A stretch of DNA of 64,000 bases from Tepidibacillus fermentans. GTDB taxonomy: Bacteria > Bacillota > Bacilli > Tepidibacillales > Tepidibacillaceae. Made by a program: the position numbers and the translations under genes. Positions 1 to 7,837 of this stretch are shown here, one piece after another; the first letter of the stretch is position 1, and the number at the start of each line of letters is the position of its first letter. The stretch spans positions 1 to 64,000 of the forward strand of contig NZ_SMAB01000001.1 of NCBI RefSeq assembly GCF_004342885.1, given 5' to 3'. The notes under the pieces were generated by a model. It searched no databases and was not told the DNA's origin. It saw only the letters and a list, made by a program, of their open reading frames with translations.

Positions 1-43
1 CTATCTCTTTTAATGTTGGGTATTCTGTGGTATTATTTTTCAT
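1..43 (-). CDS. Start of an unidentified protein (partial)
   Basis: Only the first 14 codons are inside the window; the visible residues begin MKNNTTEYPTLKEI. The ATG at 43-41 follows a strong Shine-Dalgarno sequence (AAGGAGTGA, five bases before the ATG), so a real gene start is likely. The gene would be transcribed in the same direction as recG but after the recG terminator. In B. subtilis recG is followed by fapR; these residues do not look like FapR. I do not recognise the protein. Confidence 0.55.
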   Translation of the reverse strand, partial: MKNNTTEYPTLKEI

Positions 44-102
44 GAGGGTTCACTCCTTGTATCTAGTGTGCTTAACTATGATTCTACCAAGGAGAGACCC
101 TC
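44..102 (-). promoter_or_regulatory. 5' leader hairpin that pairs with the ribosome-binding site
   Basis: Two arms, 44-59 and 87-102, are complementary over a GAGGGT/ACCCTC block and a CTCCTTG/CAAGGAG block, with a loop of about 28 bases. On the minus-strand mRNA the 3' arm contains the AAGGAG Shine-Dalgarno sequence of the gene starting at 43, so the fold would hide the ribosome-binding site. It could be an RNA thermometer, a regulator-binding hairpin or a DNA operator. I do not recognise a known riboswitch class in it. Confidence 0.4.
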
Positions 103-147
103 TTTTCTATATTTTTTGTTATTTACTACTGTGCTTACGCTTAGTGT

Positions 148-201
148 CCTCCTCATCCAGACAACAGAAATTCCGTTATCTGGATGAAGAGGTTATTTTT
201 T
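148..201. other. 14-bp inverted repeat with a plus-strand T-run
   Basis: The arms 148-161 and 179-192 (CCTCCTCATCCAGA and TCTGGATGAAGAGG) match at 13 of 14 positions around a 17-base loop. A T-rich run follows at 193-201 on the plus strand, which is terminator-like in that direction, but no plus-strand gene is visible upstream. On the minus strand it lies between the recG terminator and the gene starting at 43, where it could be leader structure. Confidence 0.35.
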
Positions 202-227
202 CTCCCACAATAATTTTACTCATACTG

Positions 228-257
228 ATAAAAAGAAAAGGAAGCGATTGCCTCCTT
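228..257 (-). terminator. Rho-independent terminator after recG
   Basis: On the minus strand AAGGAGGC and GCTTCCTT pair (8 bp, one G-U) across a four-base loop at 257-238, followed by a U-rich tract at 237-228. It lies about 200 bases downstream of the recG stop and ends that transcript. It overlaps by four bases a perfect 20-bp AT-rich palindrome at 254-273. Confidence 0.6.
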
Positions 258-293
258 AAAAAATTTTTTAAGGTTATGTATATTTTTGAAAAA

Positions 294-460
294 AACGGAA
301 AGGATATTTAGTAGCAATACACAAGGTATTGCTGACAACCGCGGAGAAGACTTACGTTTCCCCATAAGCTCTTCCTCCGGTTTCTCCTCTCCCATTTTCC
401 GTTAATGCACGATAGATGTGCATTGACCCCACAGGGAAATTACCCTGTGGGATTTTTTTA
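294..460 (+). ncRNA. Candidate structured small RNA
   Basis: The plus strand can fold into a closing stem (AACGGAAA 294-301 with TTTCCGTT 396-403) enclosing two hairpins: AGCAATAC/GTATTGCT at 313-333, and a longer one pairing 342-354 with 365-379 that carries a CGTTTCCCCA loop. A third hairpin, AATGCAC/GTGCATT (404-424), and a terminator (428-459) follow. The T-run exists only on the plus strand, which favours a plus-strand RNA antisense to the recG 3' untranslated region. C-rich single-stranded stretches (355-364, 384-393) could pair with ribosome-binding sites. I found no convincing promoter. Confidence 0.35.
428..459 (+). terminator. Plus-strand rho-independent terminator
   Basis: A perfect 9-bp stem (CCCACAGGG 428-436, CCCTGTGGG 443-451) with a six-base loop is followed by ATTTTTTT on the plus strand. 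There is no T-run in the minus direction. It faces the end of recG and is the main reason to suspect a plus-strand transcript here. Confidence 0.6.
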
Positions 461-2530
461 TCCTTCGAGAACTTGTTCAAATAATCCCCCAACTCGTTCC
501 AATTCAATTCTTAACTTTTCCCATTTTAGATCATGCCAAAAGACTTCTCCGTGAATTAGAAATTCTGCATCCTTTTTTGCAACTTCTAATGTTCGGTAAT
601 CTTGCATCAGATCTGCAAGTTTAAACTCAGGGAGTCCACTTTGTTTCACACCAAAAAAATCACCTGGTCCACGCAATTCCAAATCTCGACGTGAAATCTC
701 AAATCCATTATTCGTCTGTTCCATAATGCGCATTCTTTCCTTCCCCGTCTCTGACTTCGGATCAGCCACGAGAATACAATAAGATTGATGCTCTCCCCGT
801 CCTACACGTCCTCGTAATTGATGAAGTTGGGCTAAACCGAATCGATCTGCATCATAAATCACCATAATCGTGGCATTGGGAACGTTAACACCAACTTCAA
901 CCACAGTTGTCGATACCAAGATTTGAACTTCATTCTTAATAAATTGAGACATGACTTCATCTTTTTCTTTTGGTTTAAGTCGCCCATGCATAAGCCCAAT
1001 TTTAAAGTTTGGGAAAAAATCACCAAGTTGTTGATAAATATCAATGGCATTCTGGACATCTAATTTATCTGATTCTTCAATTAGGGGAGCAATCACGTAA
1101 GCTTGTCTACCTTTTCTAACATGTTTGTCAATAAAAGCTAATACTTTTTCAAATTGTTTTGGTCTAACCCAATGGGTTTCTACTTTTTTTCGACCTGCAG
1201 GATATTGATCGATGATCGAGACGTCCATATCACCATAAGCAGTAATCGCTAAAGTCCTTGGAATTGGTGTAGCAGTCATATAAAGGACATCAGGACTTAG
1301 ATGATCACTTTTTCGTCGTAAAATGGCTCGTTGTTCTACGCCAAAACGATGCTGTTCATCCGTGATAACAAGCCCTAATTGTTTGAAATAGACGTCTTCT
1401 TGAATCAGTGCATGGGTGCCTACCACAACGTCAGTAAGTCCCATTTGCAACCGACCAATCACCGCCTCGCGATTTTTCTCAGTAAGACTACCTGTTAATA
1501 GTTCAACTTGTATGGTTGTATTGGCAAATAAATTCTTTAATGATGCTGCATGCTGTTCTGCTAAAATCTCTGTAGGAACCATTAGAGCCCCTTGATATCC
1601 ACTTAAAAAGTTTGCGTATAATGCCACGGCAGCAACAACTGTTTTTCCAGATCCGACATCTCCTTGTAGAAGTCGATTCATTGCATAACTTTGTTCCATG
1701 TCTCCTAGAATCTCTCCAATGACTCGGAGTTGGGCATCTGTCAAGGAAAAAGGTAATGAACGAATAAAGGCTTTCACTTTGTCAAATTCAATTTTTCTTT
1801 TTATTCCTGGCCAGTTTTGTCGGTTTAATTTCTTTAGTAACTGGATTCTCATTTGATAAAGTAACAATTCATCATAAACCAATCGTCGTCTTGCCATTTT
1901 ACCATCCAATCGATCATTTGGGAAATGAATAGCCCGGATCGATTCTTTTAACGTATATAATTTATATTTATCGATTACTTCTTGGGGCAAATAGTCCTCT
2001 AATGCATAATAATACTGGCGAATGGCTTGATCTATAATTTTTCGAAAACCAGATTGTGTGAGCCCTAAATCGGATGGTAGAGAATATACAGGAACAAGAT
2101 GTCCTTTTTTCGTTGTTTTAGAGGTGTCTAGGAACTCGTGTTCCGAAACTGTGATTTGTAAGCGATATTTATCCCATTTTCCCGTTAATAAAATTGGGCG
2201 ACCCGATTGCAATTGATTTTTTAAATAAGCTCGATTAAACCAAATGGCAGTAACCATGAAATGATCAACCACTACTTTTACAGAAACGAGACTCCGTTTT
2301 TTTGGTAAACGTTTCGAAACAGGTTGACCATAAATCGTTCCTTCAACTGTTATTTTCTCACCATGATTCGTAGTAGCTAAATCTTTCACCTGATAATCTA
2401 CATAACGATAAGGAAAATAGAATAAGAGGTCGCGAACCGTATGAATTCCCATCTCTTCAAATTGCCGTGCCTTTTGTATACCAATCCCTTTTACACCAAC
2501 TAATGATTGATCTAATGCACTATACCCCAT
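458..2530 (-). CDS. recG: ATP-dependent DNA helicase RecG
   Basis: RecG remodels stalled replication forks and branch-migrates Holliday junctions. The 690-residue length matches the family (B. subtilis 682). The N-terminal wedge/OB region contains the FPYRY motif near residue 40. The helicase core has a Walker A motif GDVGSGKT near residue 290, the DEQH box near 390, MTATPIPRTL, and the motif VI segment QLRGRVGRGEH. The gene starts ten bases after sdaAA stops. No strong Shine-Dalgarno sequence precedes the ATG, so translation may depend on coupling to sdaAA. Placement after the serine dehydratase genes is the same as in B. subtilis. Confidence 0.97.
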   Translation of the reverse strand: MGYSALDQSLVGVKGIGIQKARQFEEMGIHTVRDLLFYFPYRYVDYQVKDLATTNHGEKITVEGTIYGQPVSKRLPKKRSLVSVKVVVDHFMVTAIWFNRAYLKNQLQSGRPILLTGKWDKYRLQITVSEHEFLDTSKTTKKGHLVPVYSLPSDLGLTQSGFRKIIDQAIRQYYYALEDYLPQEVIDKYKLYTLKESIRAIHFPNDRLDGKMARRRLVYDELLLYQMRIQLLKKLNRQNWPGIKRKIEFDKVKAFIRSLPFSLTDAQLRVIGEILGDMEQSYAMNRLLQGDVGSGKTVVAAVALYANFLSGYQGALMVPTEILAEQHAASLKNLFANTTIQVELLTGSLTEKNREAVIGRLQMGLTDVVVGTHALIQEDVYFKQLGLVITDEQHRFGVEQRAILRRKSDHLSPDVLYMTATPIPRTLAITAYGDMDVSIIDQYPAGRKKVETHWVRPKQFEKVLAFIDKHVRKGRQAYVIAPLIEESDKLDVQNAIDIYQQLGDFFPNFKIGLMHGRLKPKEKDEVMSQFIKNEVQILVSTTVVEVGVNVPNATIMVIYDADRFGLAQLHQLRGRVGRGEHQSYCILVADPKSETGKERMRIMEQTNNGFEISRRDLELRGPGDFFGVKQSGLPEFKLADLMQDYRTLEVAKKDAEFLIHGEVFWHDLKWEKLRIELERVGGLFEQVLEG

Positions 2531-2539
2531 AAAGAATCA

Positions 2540-3427
2540 TCATTCATGTAATGGTTTCCCAAAAATCTTTTTTTCTAATTTTTTGGCAGTTGGTGTAGTA
2601 GCTAAACCTCCTAAAGCAGTTTCTTTTAAAGGCATTGGCATTGCACATCCGATACGATACATGGTTTCAATCACCTCATCTGGTGGGATTACGCTTTTGA
2701 TTCCTGCTAAGGCCATATCGGCCGCGATCATTGCATTCGCAGCTCCCATTGCATTTCTCTTTACACATGGAACTTCCACAAGGCCTGCTACAGGATCACA
2801 TGTTAATCCTAACATATTTTTTAATGCAATGCCTAATGCATTTGCTGCTTGAGTTGGTGTACCACCTGCCATTTCAACAATTGCCGCAGCAGCCATAGCC
2901 GTTGCTGAACCAATTTCTGCTTGACATCCACCAGCAGCTCCAGAGATGAAGGCATTATTCGCAATTACAAGTCCAATTGCTCCTGCAGTAAAGAGTGCAT
3001 AAACCATTGACTCTTCTGATGAATTGAGTTTTTTTGCCGTAGCGAAGATCGTCCCTGGGAGTATCCCAACCGAGCCGGCAGTAGGCGTTGCTACTATCGT
3101 CCCCATGGAAGCGTTTACTTCAGAGGTTGCAATTGCCTTACTTACCGCTTCAAGTATGGTATCCCCTGAAAGAAATTGGCCCTTTTCTATGTAGGTGGCT
3201 AATTTACGTCCATCACCACCACTAAGTCCACTTCTTGATCTCACCTGTTCCTTCAAACCTTTTTCTATTGCCGCATTCATTACCTGTAGACTCATTCTCA
3301 TTTGCTCAAAAATCTCTTCCTTTGACCTTTCATGGGTTTCCATTTCCGATTCGATCATAATATCAGAGATTTTTTTTCCTTGTGTTTCCGCTAACTCTAC
3401 AAGTTGTTCAATGGATGTGAATTTCAT
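2540..3427 (-). CDS. sdaAA: L-serine dehydratase, iron-sulfur-dependent, alpha subunit
   Basis: Together with SdaAB this subunit deaminates L-serine to pyruvate and ammonia using an oxygen-sensitive [4Fe-4S] cluster. The 295 residues contain the conserved cysteines expected for the cluster (CDPVAGLVEVPC around residues 220-232, and a further Cys in IGCAMPMP near the C-terminus) and the family signatures GSVGILPGT and SGAAGGCQAEIG. The start follows sdaAB by 16 bases. The two-subunit form is typical of Bacillota, whereas enterobacteria use one fused chain. Confidence 0.96.
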   Translation of the reverse strand: MKFTSIEQLVELAETQGKKISDIMIESEMETHERSKEEIFEQMRMSLQVMNAAIEKGLKEQVRSRSGLSGGDGRKLATYIEKGQFLSGDTILEAVSKAIATSEVNASMGTIVATPTAGSVGILPGTIFATAKKLNSSEESMVYALFTAGAIGLVIANNAFISGAAGGCQAEIGSATAMAAAAIVEMAGGTPTQAANALGIALKNMLGLTCDPVAGLVEVPCVKRNAMGAANAMIAADMALAGIKSVIPPDEVIETMYRIGCAMPMPLKETALGGLATTPTAKKLEKKIFGKPLHE

Positions 3428-3443
3428 CTGGCCTTTTCCCCCA

Positions 3444-4109
3444 CTATGATGTTTTTAAGAGTGCTACTTGTCGAACAGCTTTTAGTGATTCCAATTCATT
3501 AAGAACTTCTCTTGTAATTCGTTGATCTGTTTCAATTACCATCATGGCAATTGATCCTTTTTCTTTTCTCGCCACTTCCATATAACCAATATTAATCTCA
3601 AATTTGCTTAACGTCGTAGAAACAGATGCAATCACTCCATGACGATCTTCATGGAAGACAATTAATGATGGTTGATTTCCCGACACTTTTATTTTAAATC
3701 CTTGAATTTCAACGATCTCTACTTTTCCACCACCAATCGATACGCCAACAATTTCCAATGTTCCCTTCTCATCTTCTAAATAGATTCGAGCCGTATTGGG
3801 GTGTTCACTTTGTTCATTTGAGGGAATAACTTGAATTTCGATTCCTAGATCCTTTGCAATTACAAGCGAATCGACGATCCGATTATCATATGTATCAAAG
3901 CCCAGAATTCCACCTACTATGGCAACATCCGTTCCATGCCCTTTATATGTTTTGGCAAATGAACCATAAAGGGTGATGATCGCCTTTTTGGGTTGTCTAG
4001 CAAAAAGACTCCGTGCCGCTTTTCCGATTCTAGCAGCTCCTGCCGTATGTGAACTAGATGGCCCGATCATAATGGGACCGATGATATCAAATACTGAATG
4101 GTATTTCAT
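3444..4109 (-). CDS. sdaAB: L-serine dehydratase, iron-sulfur-dependent, beta subunit
   Basis: The beta subunit has the N-terminal signature IGPSSSHTAGAARIG (residues 11-25) and a C-terminal ACT domain from about residue 147 (LIVFHEDRHGVIASVS), a fold usually used to sense amino acids. The ATG follows the Shine-Dalgarno sequence GGAGGGG. The gene is first in the sdaAB-sdaAA-recG group. About 220 bases separate it from the preceding degV gene; they contain a terminator and repeat copy A, so a separate promoter is likely, though I could not fix one. Confidence 0.95.
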   Translation of the reverse strand: MKYHSVFDIIGPIMIGPSSSHTAGAARIGKAARSLFARQPKKAIITLYGSFAKTYKGHGTDVAIVGGILGFDTYDNRIVDSLVIAKDLGIEIQVIPSNEQSEHPNTARIYLEDEKGTLEIVGVSIGGGKVEIVEIQGFKIKVSGNQPSLIVFHEDRHGVIASVSTTLSKFEINIGYMEVARKEKGSIAMMVIETDQRITREVLNELESLKAVRQVALLKTS

Positions 4110-4260
4110 AATTCCCCTCCATCATGCTGCAATGATTGAATCCTATTCAAATTCTCTCAAATCCTCTTTTTTTTCGCAATATGAAAGTCGATGTGTTTGT
4201 CGAGAAAAGGATATGGTAATAATGCCATTGATAAAGTTCACGTAAAGATTGAATAAAAAT

Positions 4261-4291
4261 AGGTTTGTATATTCCAACGCATATACAAACC
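4261..4291. repeat. Dispersed repeat, copy A (short form)
   Basis: GGTTTGTATA (4262-4271) and TATACAAACC (4282-4291) form a perfect 10-bp inverted repeat around the loop TTCCAACGCA. The core GGTTTGTATATTCCAACGC is shared exactly with copy B and closely with the copies at 38558, 54004 and 63759. The copy lies between the degV terminator and sdaAB. It looks like a long element reduced to its two ends. Confidence 0.7.
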
Positions 4292-4295
4292 CAAC

Positions 4296-4319
4296 AAAAA
4301 CCCCCACTAAAAGTGGAGG
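4296..4319 (-). terminator. Terminator after the fakA-fakB operon
   Basis: On the minus strand CCTCCACT pairs with AGTGGGGG across a short loop, followed by a U-tract at 4300-4296. It lies 14 bases beyond the degV stop. Confidence 0.7.
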
Positions 4320-4332
4320 TTTAACTTTGAAT

Positions 4333-5187
4333 CTACACCGTATACATCATGACTGCCAATGTACCTGGTCCAACATGCGTTCCAATGACAGGTCCAATAT
4401 CGGTCATAACAAATTCAACAATATTCATTTTCTCTCGCAGCAGTCCTTCTAAATTCTTCGCTTCTTCAAGATTACTAGCATGAGAGATACCTGCAACTAC
4501 TTTTTGATCTTTTGCATAATCCGTGAGATAACCTAGTATCTTGGAAATTGCCTTTTTTTGGCCTCTTACCTTATCAACCGCAAATACTTCACCTTGTTCA
4601 TTTAACGACAGAATGGGTTTAATATTCAATAATGTACCAAATAAAGACGCAGCTTTACCTATTCTTCCACCTTTCTGCAGATAGGTTAGCGTATCAACCA
4701 TAAAATAAACTTGTGTTCGTGCAATCAAGTCATTTGTCAGGTTAAGTAACTCTTCAAAATTTTTTCCTTCTTGAAGCGCTTTGGCAACTCCTACTACAAT
4801 AATTCCAATCGAATAAGATGCTTTTTTGGAATCAAAAACCCGAACATCAATCCCAAGTTCCTCAACCATCGTCTTTGCTAATTGTGCTGATTGGACGGTA
4901 CCACTTAAAGCAGCTGATAAATGAATCGAGATAATCTTTGCCGGTTTACCATTCGCTAATTTTTTGTAAGTCTCAACAAAATCCATTGGTGATGGTTGGG
5001 ATGTTGTAGGAAGGTCGTCAGAACTTTGCAACTTCTGATAAAATTCTTCCGCCGTTAATGTTTCTCCATCTAAATAGGTCTCATTCGAAATATGCACTTT
5101 TAACGGTACAACAGTGATTCCTAATTGTTTGGCAAGTTCCTTAGGAATATCTGCTGTACTATCCGTTACAACAAAAATCGGTTCCAT
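4333..5187 (-). CDS. DegV family fatty acid-binding protein (FakB-type)
   Basis: DegV/FakB proteins bind a fatty acid and present it to the kinase FakA for phosphorylation, feeding exogenous fatty acids into phospholipid synthesis. The N-terminal TDSTADIPKELAKQLGI and the TTSQPSP segment (about residues 60-66) are family hallmarks; later segments MVDTLTYLQKGGRIG and the C-terminal HVGPGTLAV also fit. Length is 284 residues. The ATG is preceded by GAGGTGA. It follows the FakA gene by 18 bases, so both partners are probably made from one mRNA. Which fatty acid it prefers cannot be read from sequence. Confidence 0.92.
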   Translation of the reverse strand: MEPIFVVTDSTADIPKELAKQLGITVVPLKVHISNETYLDGETLTAEEFYQKLQSSDDLPTTSQPSPMDFVETYKKLANGKPAKIISIHLSAALSGTVQSAQLAKTMVEELGIDVRVFDSKKASYSIGIIVVGVAKALQEGKNFEELLNLTNDLIARTQVYFMVDTLTYLQKGGRIGKAASLFGTLLNIKPILSLNEQGEVFAVDKVRGQKKAISKILGYLTDYAKDQKVVAGISHASNLEEAKNLEGLLREKMNIVEFVMTDIGPVIGTHVGPGTLAVMMYTV

Positions 5188-5205
5188 CCTGTCACCTCAT
5201 TCTTT

Positions 5206-6945
5206 TTATTCAATTGAAAAAATGAAGTAATAAAGCGGTTGACCACCATTATGGACTTCAATTTCAAGATCAGGATATTGTTCAAGAACTTTTTCTTTCA
5301 AGTCTTTCACTTGATCCTCATTCACATCCGCCCCATAAATGATCGTCAATACTTCTTCTTCATCGATCATTTTGCGAAGCAGAGTAAATGCCGTATCAAT
5401 CATATCACTTGATGTTGTTACAATCTTACCTTCTGAAATTCCAAGGTAATTTCCTTCTTTAATTTCAAGATCATCATATTTTGAATCGCGTACTGCATAG
5501 GTAACTTGACCCGATTTTACACTTTTTAAGGCTTCCGTCATTGATTCTTTATTTTCTTCTATCGTTGTGTTTGGGTTAAAAGCTAGTAAAGAAGCCATAC
5601 CTTGTGGAATTGTTTTTGTTGGAATTACGGCTACCGGTTGGTCGATAAAATCTTGAGCTTGTTCTGCAGCTAAAATAATGTTGCTATTGTTCGGTAGAAC
5701 GATGTAATTCTCTGCGTTGATTTCTTTCATTGCATTGACGATATCTTGGGTACTTGGATTCATCGTTTGACCACCAGAAATGACTGCATCGACACCTAAA
5801 CTTCTAAAAATTTCAGCTATCCCATCACCCATGGCCACTGCAACAATACCATATGGTTGTTTTTCCTTAAGTTCAATATGACTAGTATCAACGATTTTTC
5901 CCTGTTGGTTTGTATTGACTTTGGCAACATGACCTGAAGATATATGATAGTTTCCTTCTCCTAATAAAATATGGCTGTGTTGTTCTCTCATATTGTCAAT
6001 CTTGATCTTATGTAGACTACCATATTTCATCGCAAAATTGAGTACATCCCCAGGATATTCAGCATGGATATGAACTTTCACAATTTCATCATCTGCAACA
6101 ACCAATAATGAATCACCGAATTGAGAGATCTCTTTACGAAAATCTAACTCGCAAAAAGAATCGTTTTGAACAATCTCATCTTTTAAGCCAATAATAAATT
6201 CAGTACAATAGCCAAATTCAATATCATCTGTCGATAAGTGAGCTTGAACTGGCATTTGCTCATGTGCCAAATCACTTAATGAACGTGTAGCTTCAACCAT
6301 TGGTTGAGGATCGTTTATAACAACCTGCTCACCTTTAAGATACGACAAGAAACCCTCATAGATAAAGAGAAGGCCTTGTCCACCAGCATCAACAACACCT
6401 ACTTGTTTCAATATTGGTAACAAGTCGGGCGTTTTAGCCAAGGCTTTTTTCCCTTTATTTAAGGTTAATTCCATCACTTTTGTTATATCCGATTCTCTGC
6501 GTGAAACTTTTATTGCTTCCTGTGCAGCTTCACGAGCTACTGTTAAAATTGTACCTTCTACTGGTTTCATCACTGCTTTGTAAGCGGTATCTACACCTTG
6601 TTTTAAGGCTTCAGCAAATTGTTTGCTATCAATAGATTCATATGAGCTTACATACTTAGAAAAACCACGGAATAATTGGGAAAGGATCACCCCTGAATTC
6701 CCTCTCGCTCCCATTAACAAACCCTTCGCTAGGGCATCTGCTGCCTGGCCTATATGATCAGTACTTCTTTTCTTTAGTTCGTTTACACCCGATGTAAGCG
6801 ATAAATTCATATTAGTTCCTGTATCCCCATCCGGAACAGGGAAAACATTCAGAGCATCCACATCTTTCACATGTTGGTTTAAGTTCTGGGCCCCTGCAAG
6901 AACCATTTGCGTAAATAATCTTCCATCAATCTTTTGATTGTTCAC
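5206..6945 (-). CDS. fakA: Fatty acid kinase catalytic subunit FakA (YloV)
   Basis: FakA phosphorylates FakB-bound fatty acids with ATP. The N-terminal DhaL-type domain shows the metal/nucleotide motif VFPVPDGDTGTNMN and the segment GARGNSGVILSQ (about residues 78-89). A C-terminal DAK1/DegV-like region follows from about residue 310. Length 579 is typical for the group (B. subtilis YloV 553). A GTG start is used after AAGGAGG. The gene lies between yloU and the FakB-type gene. Confidence 0.94.
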   Translation of the reverse strand: MNNQKIDGRLFTQMVLAGAQNLNQHVKDVDALNVFPVPDGDTGTNMNLSLTSGVNELKKRSTDHIGQAADALAKGLLMGARGNSGVILSQLFRGFSKYVSSYESIDSKQFAEALKQGVDTAYKAVMKPVEGTILTVAREAAQEAIKVSRRESDITKVMELTLNKGKKALAKTPDLLPILKQVGVVDAGGQGLLFIYEGFLSYLKGEQVVINDPQPMVEATRSLSDLAHEQMPVQAHLSTDDIEFGYCTEFIIGLKDEIVQNDSFCELDFRKEISQFGDSLLVVADDEIVKVHIHAEYPGDVLNFAMKYGSLHKIKIDNMREQHSHILLGEGNYHISSGHVAKVNTNQQGKIVDTSHIELKEKQPYGIVAVAMGDGIAEIFRSLGVDAVISGGQTMNPSTQDIVNAMKEINAENYIVLPNNSNIILAAEQAQDFIDQPVAVIPTKTIPQGMASLLAFNPNTTIEENKESMTEALKSVKSGQVTYAVRDSKYDDLEIKEGNYLGISEGKIVTTSSDMIDTAFTLLRKMIDEEEVLTIIYGADVNEDQVKDLKEKVLEQYPDLEIEVHNGGQPLYYFIFSIE

Positions 6946-6960
6946 TAAAAATCCTCCTTA

Positions 6961-7323
6961 TTACGCTTGGGTTACACGGACACCTTGTACAATTACGTTA
7001 ACCCGCGATACCTTTACACCCATTATTGTATCCAAGGTGTAAATCACCTTTTGTTGTACATTATGTGCCACTTCAGAAATTTTTGTACCGTAACTAACTA
7101 TAATATACATATCAATTACAACTTCGTCATCTTCACTTCGAACTTCTATACCTCGACCTAAATTTTCTCTTCCTAATAATTCTGCAATTCCATCTTTTAA
7201 TTGTTTTCTCGAAGCCATTCCCACTAAACCAAAGACTTCCATTGCACTAATTCCTGCAACAGTAGCCACAACATCATCCGAAATTGTAACTTTTCCTAAT
7301 TCGGTCGTTACTTCAATTGCCAT
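6961..7323 (-). CDS. yloU: Asp23/Gls24 family envelope stress protein YloU
   Basis: A 120-residue DUF322 (Asp23/Gls24) protein with the characteristic start EVTTELGKVTISDDVVATVAGISA and the C-terminal VSRVNVIVQGVRV. Family members sit at the membrane and are linked to cell-envelope stress; the biochemical role is not established. The ATG follows GAGGGGG. It heads the yloU-fakA-fakB group, diverging from rpmB as in B. subtilis. Confidence 0.93.
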   Translation of the reverse strand: MAIEVTTELGKVTISDDVVATVAGISAMEVFGLVGMASRKQLKDGIAELLGRENLGRGIEVRSEDDEVVIDMYIIVSYGTKISEVAHNVQQKVIYTLDTIMGVKVSRVNVIVQGVRVTQA

Positions 7324-7434
7324 TGTTGTACCCCCTCAGAAATTATTTCCTTTGCTTTGGGCTAATCTATATTTTACTATAAAGAATATGAGATTAAAAG
7401 TTTTAGATTTTTACTGCGAACTAAAATTCTCAAC

Positions 7435-7463
7435 TTGAAATCTTACAAACCTCATGCTAAAAT
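7435..7463 (+). promoter_or_regulatory. Sigma-A type promoter for rpmB
   Basis: TTGAAA at 7435-7440 and TAAAAT at 7458-7463 are separated by 17 bases. The promoter faces rpmB, whose start is about 78 bases downstream of the -10 box. Confidence 0.6.
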
Positions 7464-7540
7464 ATCCAAGTATGTGACGTAATTTAAATTCTAATCATAG
7501 GATGTACATGTATGATGTAGTTTATTAAGGGGGTGTACAC

Positions 7541-7729
7541 ATGTCTCGCAAATGCTATGTTACTGGTAAAAAAGGACATACAGGAAATGCTGTAAGTCAC
7601 TCCAACCGTAAAACCAAACGTACCTGGGGCGTAAATGTTCAAAAAGTTCGTATTCTTGTTAACGGAAAACCAAAACGCGTATATGTAAGTACAAAAGCAT
7701 TAAAATCTGGTAAAGTTACGCGTGTGTAA
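7541..7729 (+). CDS. rpmB: 50S ribosomal protein L28
   Basis: A 62-residue basic protein with the L28 signature [20 protein letters not shown] and the later [11 protein letters not shown]. It is a component of the large ribosomal subunit. A GGGGGTG ribosome-binding site precedes the ATG. It stands alone on the plus strand between yloU and spoVM, with its own promoter and terminator, the same arrangement as in B. subtilis. Only the first two of four possible zinc-ribbon cysteine positions are hinted at (one Cys, residue 4), so this is the zinc-free type. Confidence 0.97.
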   Translation: MSRKCYVTGKKGHTGNAVSHSNRKTKRTWGVNVQKVRILVNGKPKRVYVSTKALKSGKVTRV

Positions 7730-7734
7730 TTAAT

Positions 7735-7761
7735 AGCACCAAAATTTTGGTGCTTTTTTTA
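7735..7761 (+). terminator. Terminator after rpmB
   Basis: A perfect 20-base palindrome (AGCACCAAAA at 7735-7744, its complement at 7745-7754) followed by seven T residues, beginning five bases after the rpmB stop. Confidence 0.8.
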
Positions 7762-7785
7762 AATGATCATACTACATAATAACGT

Positions 7786-7832
7786 AAAAAGGCTTCATTT
7801 CCCACCGCTTATTGTAGTGAATGAAGCCTTTT
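7786..7832 (-). terminator. Terminator after spoVM
   Basis: AAAAGGCTTCATT (7787-7799) is complementary to AATGAAGCCTTTT (7820-7832), with a U-run at the left end on the minus strand. It starts six bases after the spoVM stop and may also act in the plus direction behind rpmB. Confidence 0.75.
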
Positions 7833-7837
7833 AACTT

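Noticed and set aside
27-311. A 94-codon plus-strand frame at the window start
   Set aside because: It runs antisense through the ribosome-binding-site hairpin of the gene starting at 43 and through the recG terminator, has no ribosome-binding site and resembles no protein family.
221-370. A minus-strand frame of about 49 codons beginning MGKRKSSPRL, after a GGAGGAAGAG stretch
   Set aside because: It has a plausible ribosome-binding site, but it runs into the recG terminator and its sequence looks random; the purine-rich stretches are explained by hairpin arms. Kept as an alternative to the ncRNA.
2583-3449. Plus-strand frames opposite sdaAA
   Set aside because: Antisense shadows of a well-supported gene with no start signals.
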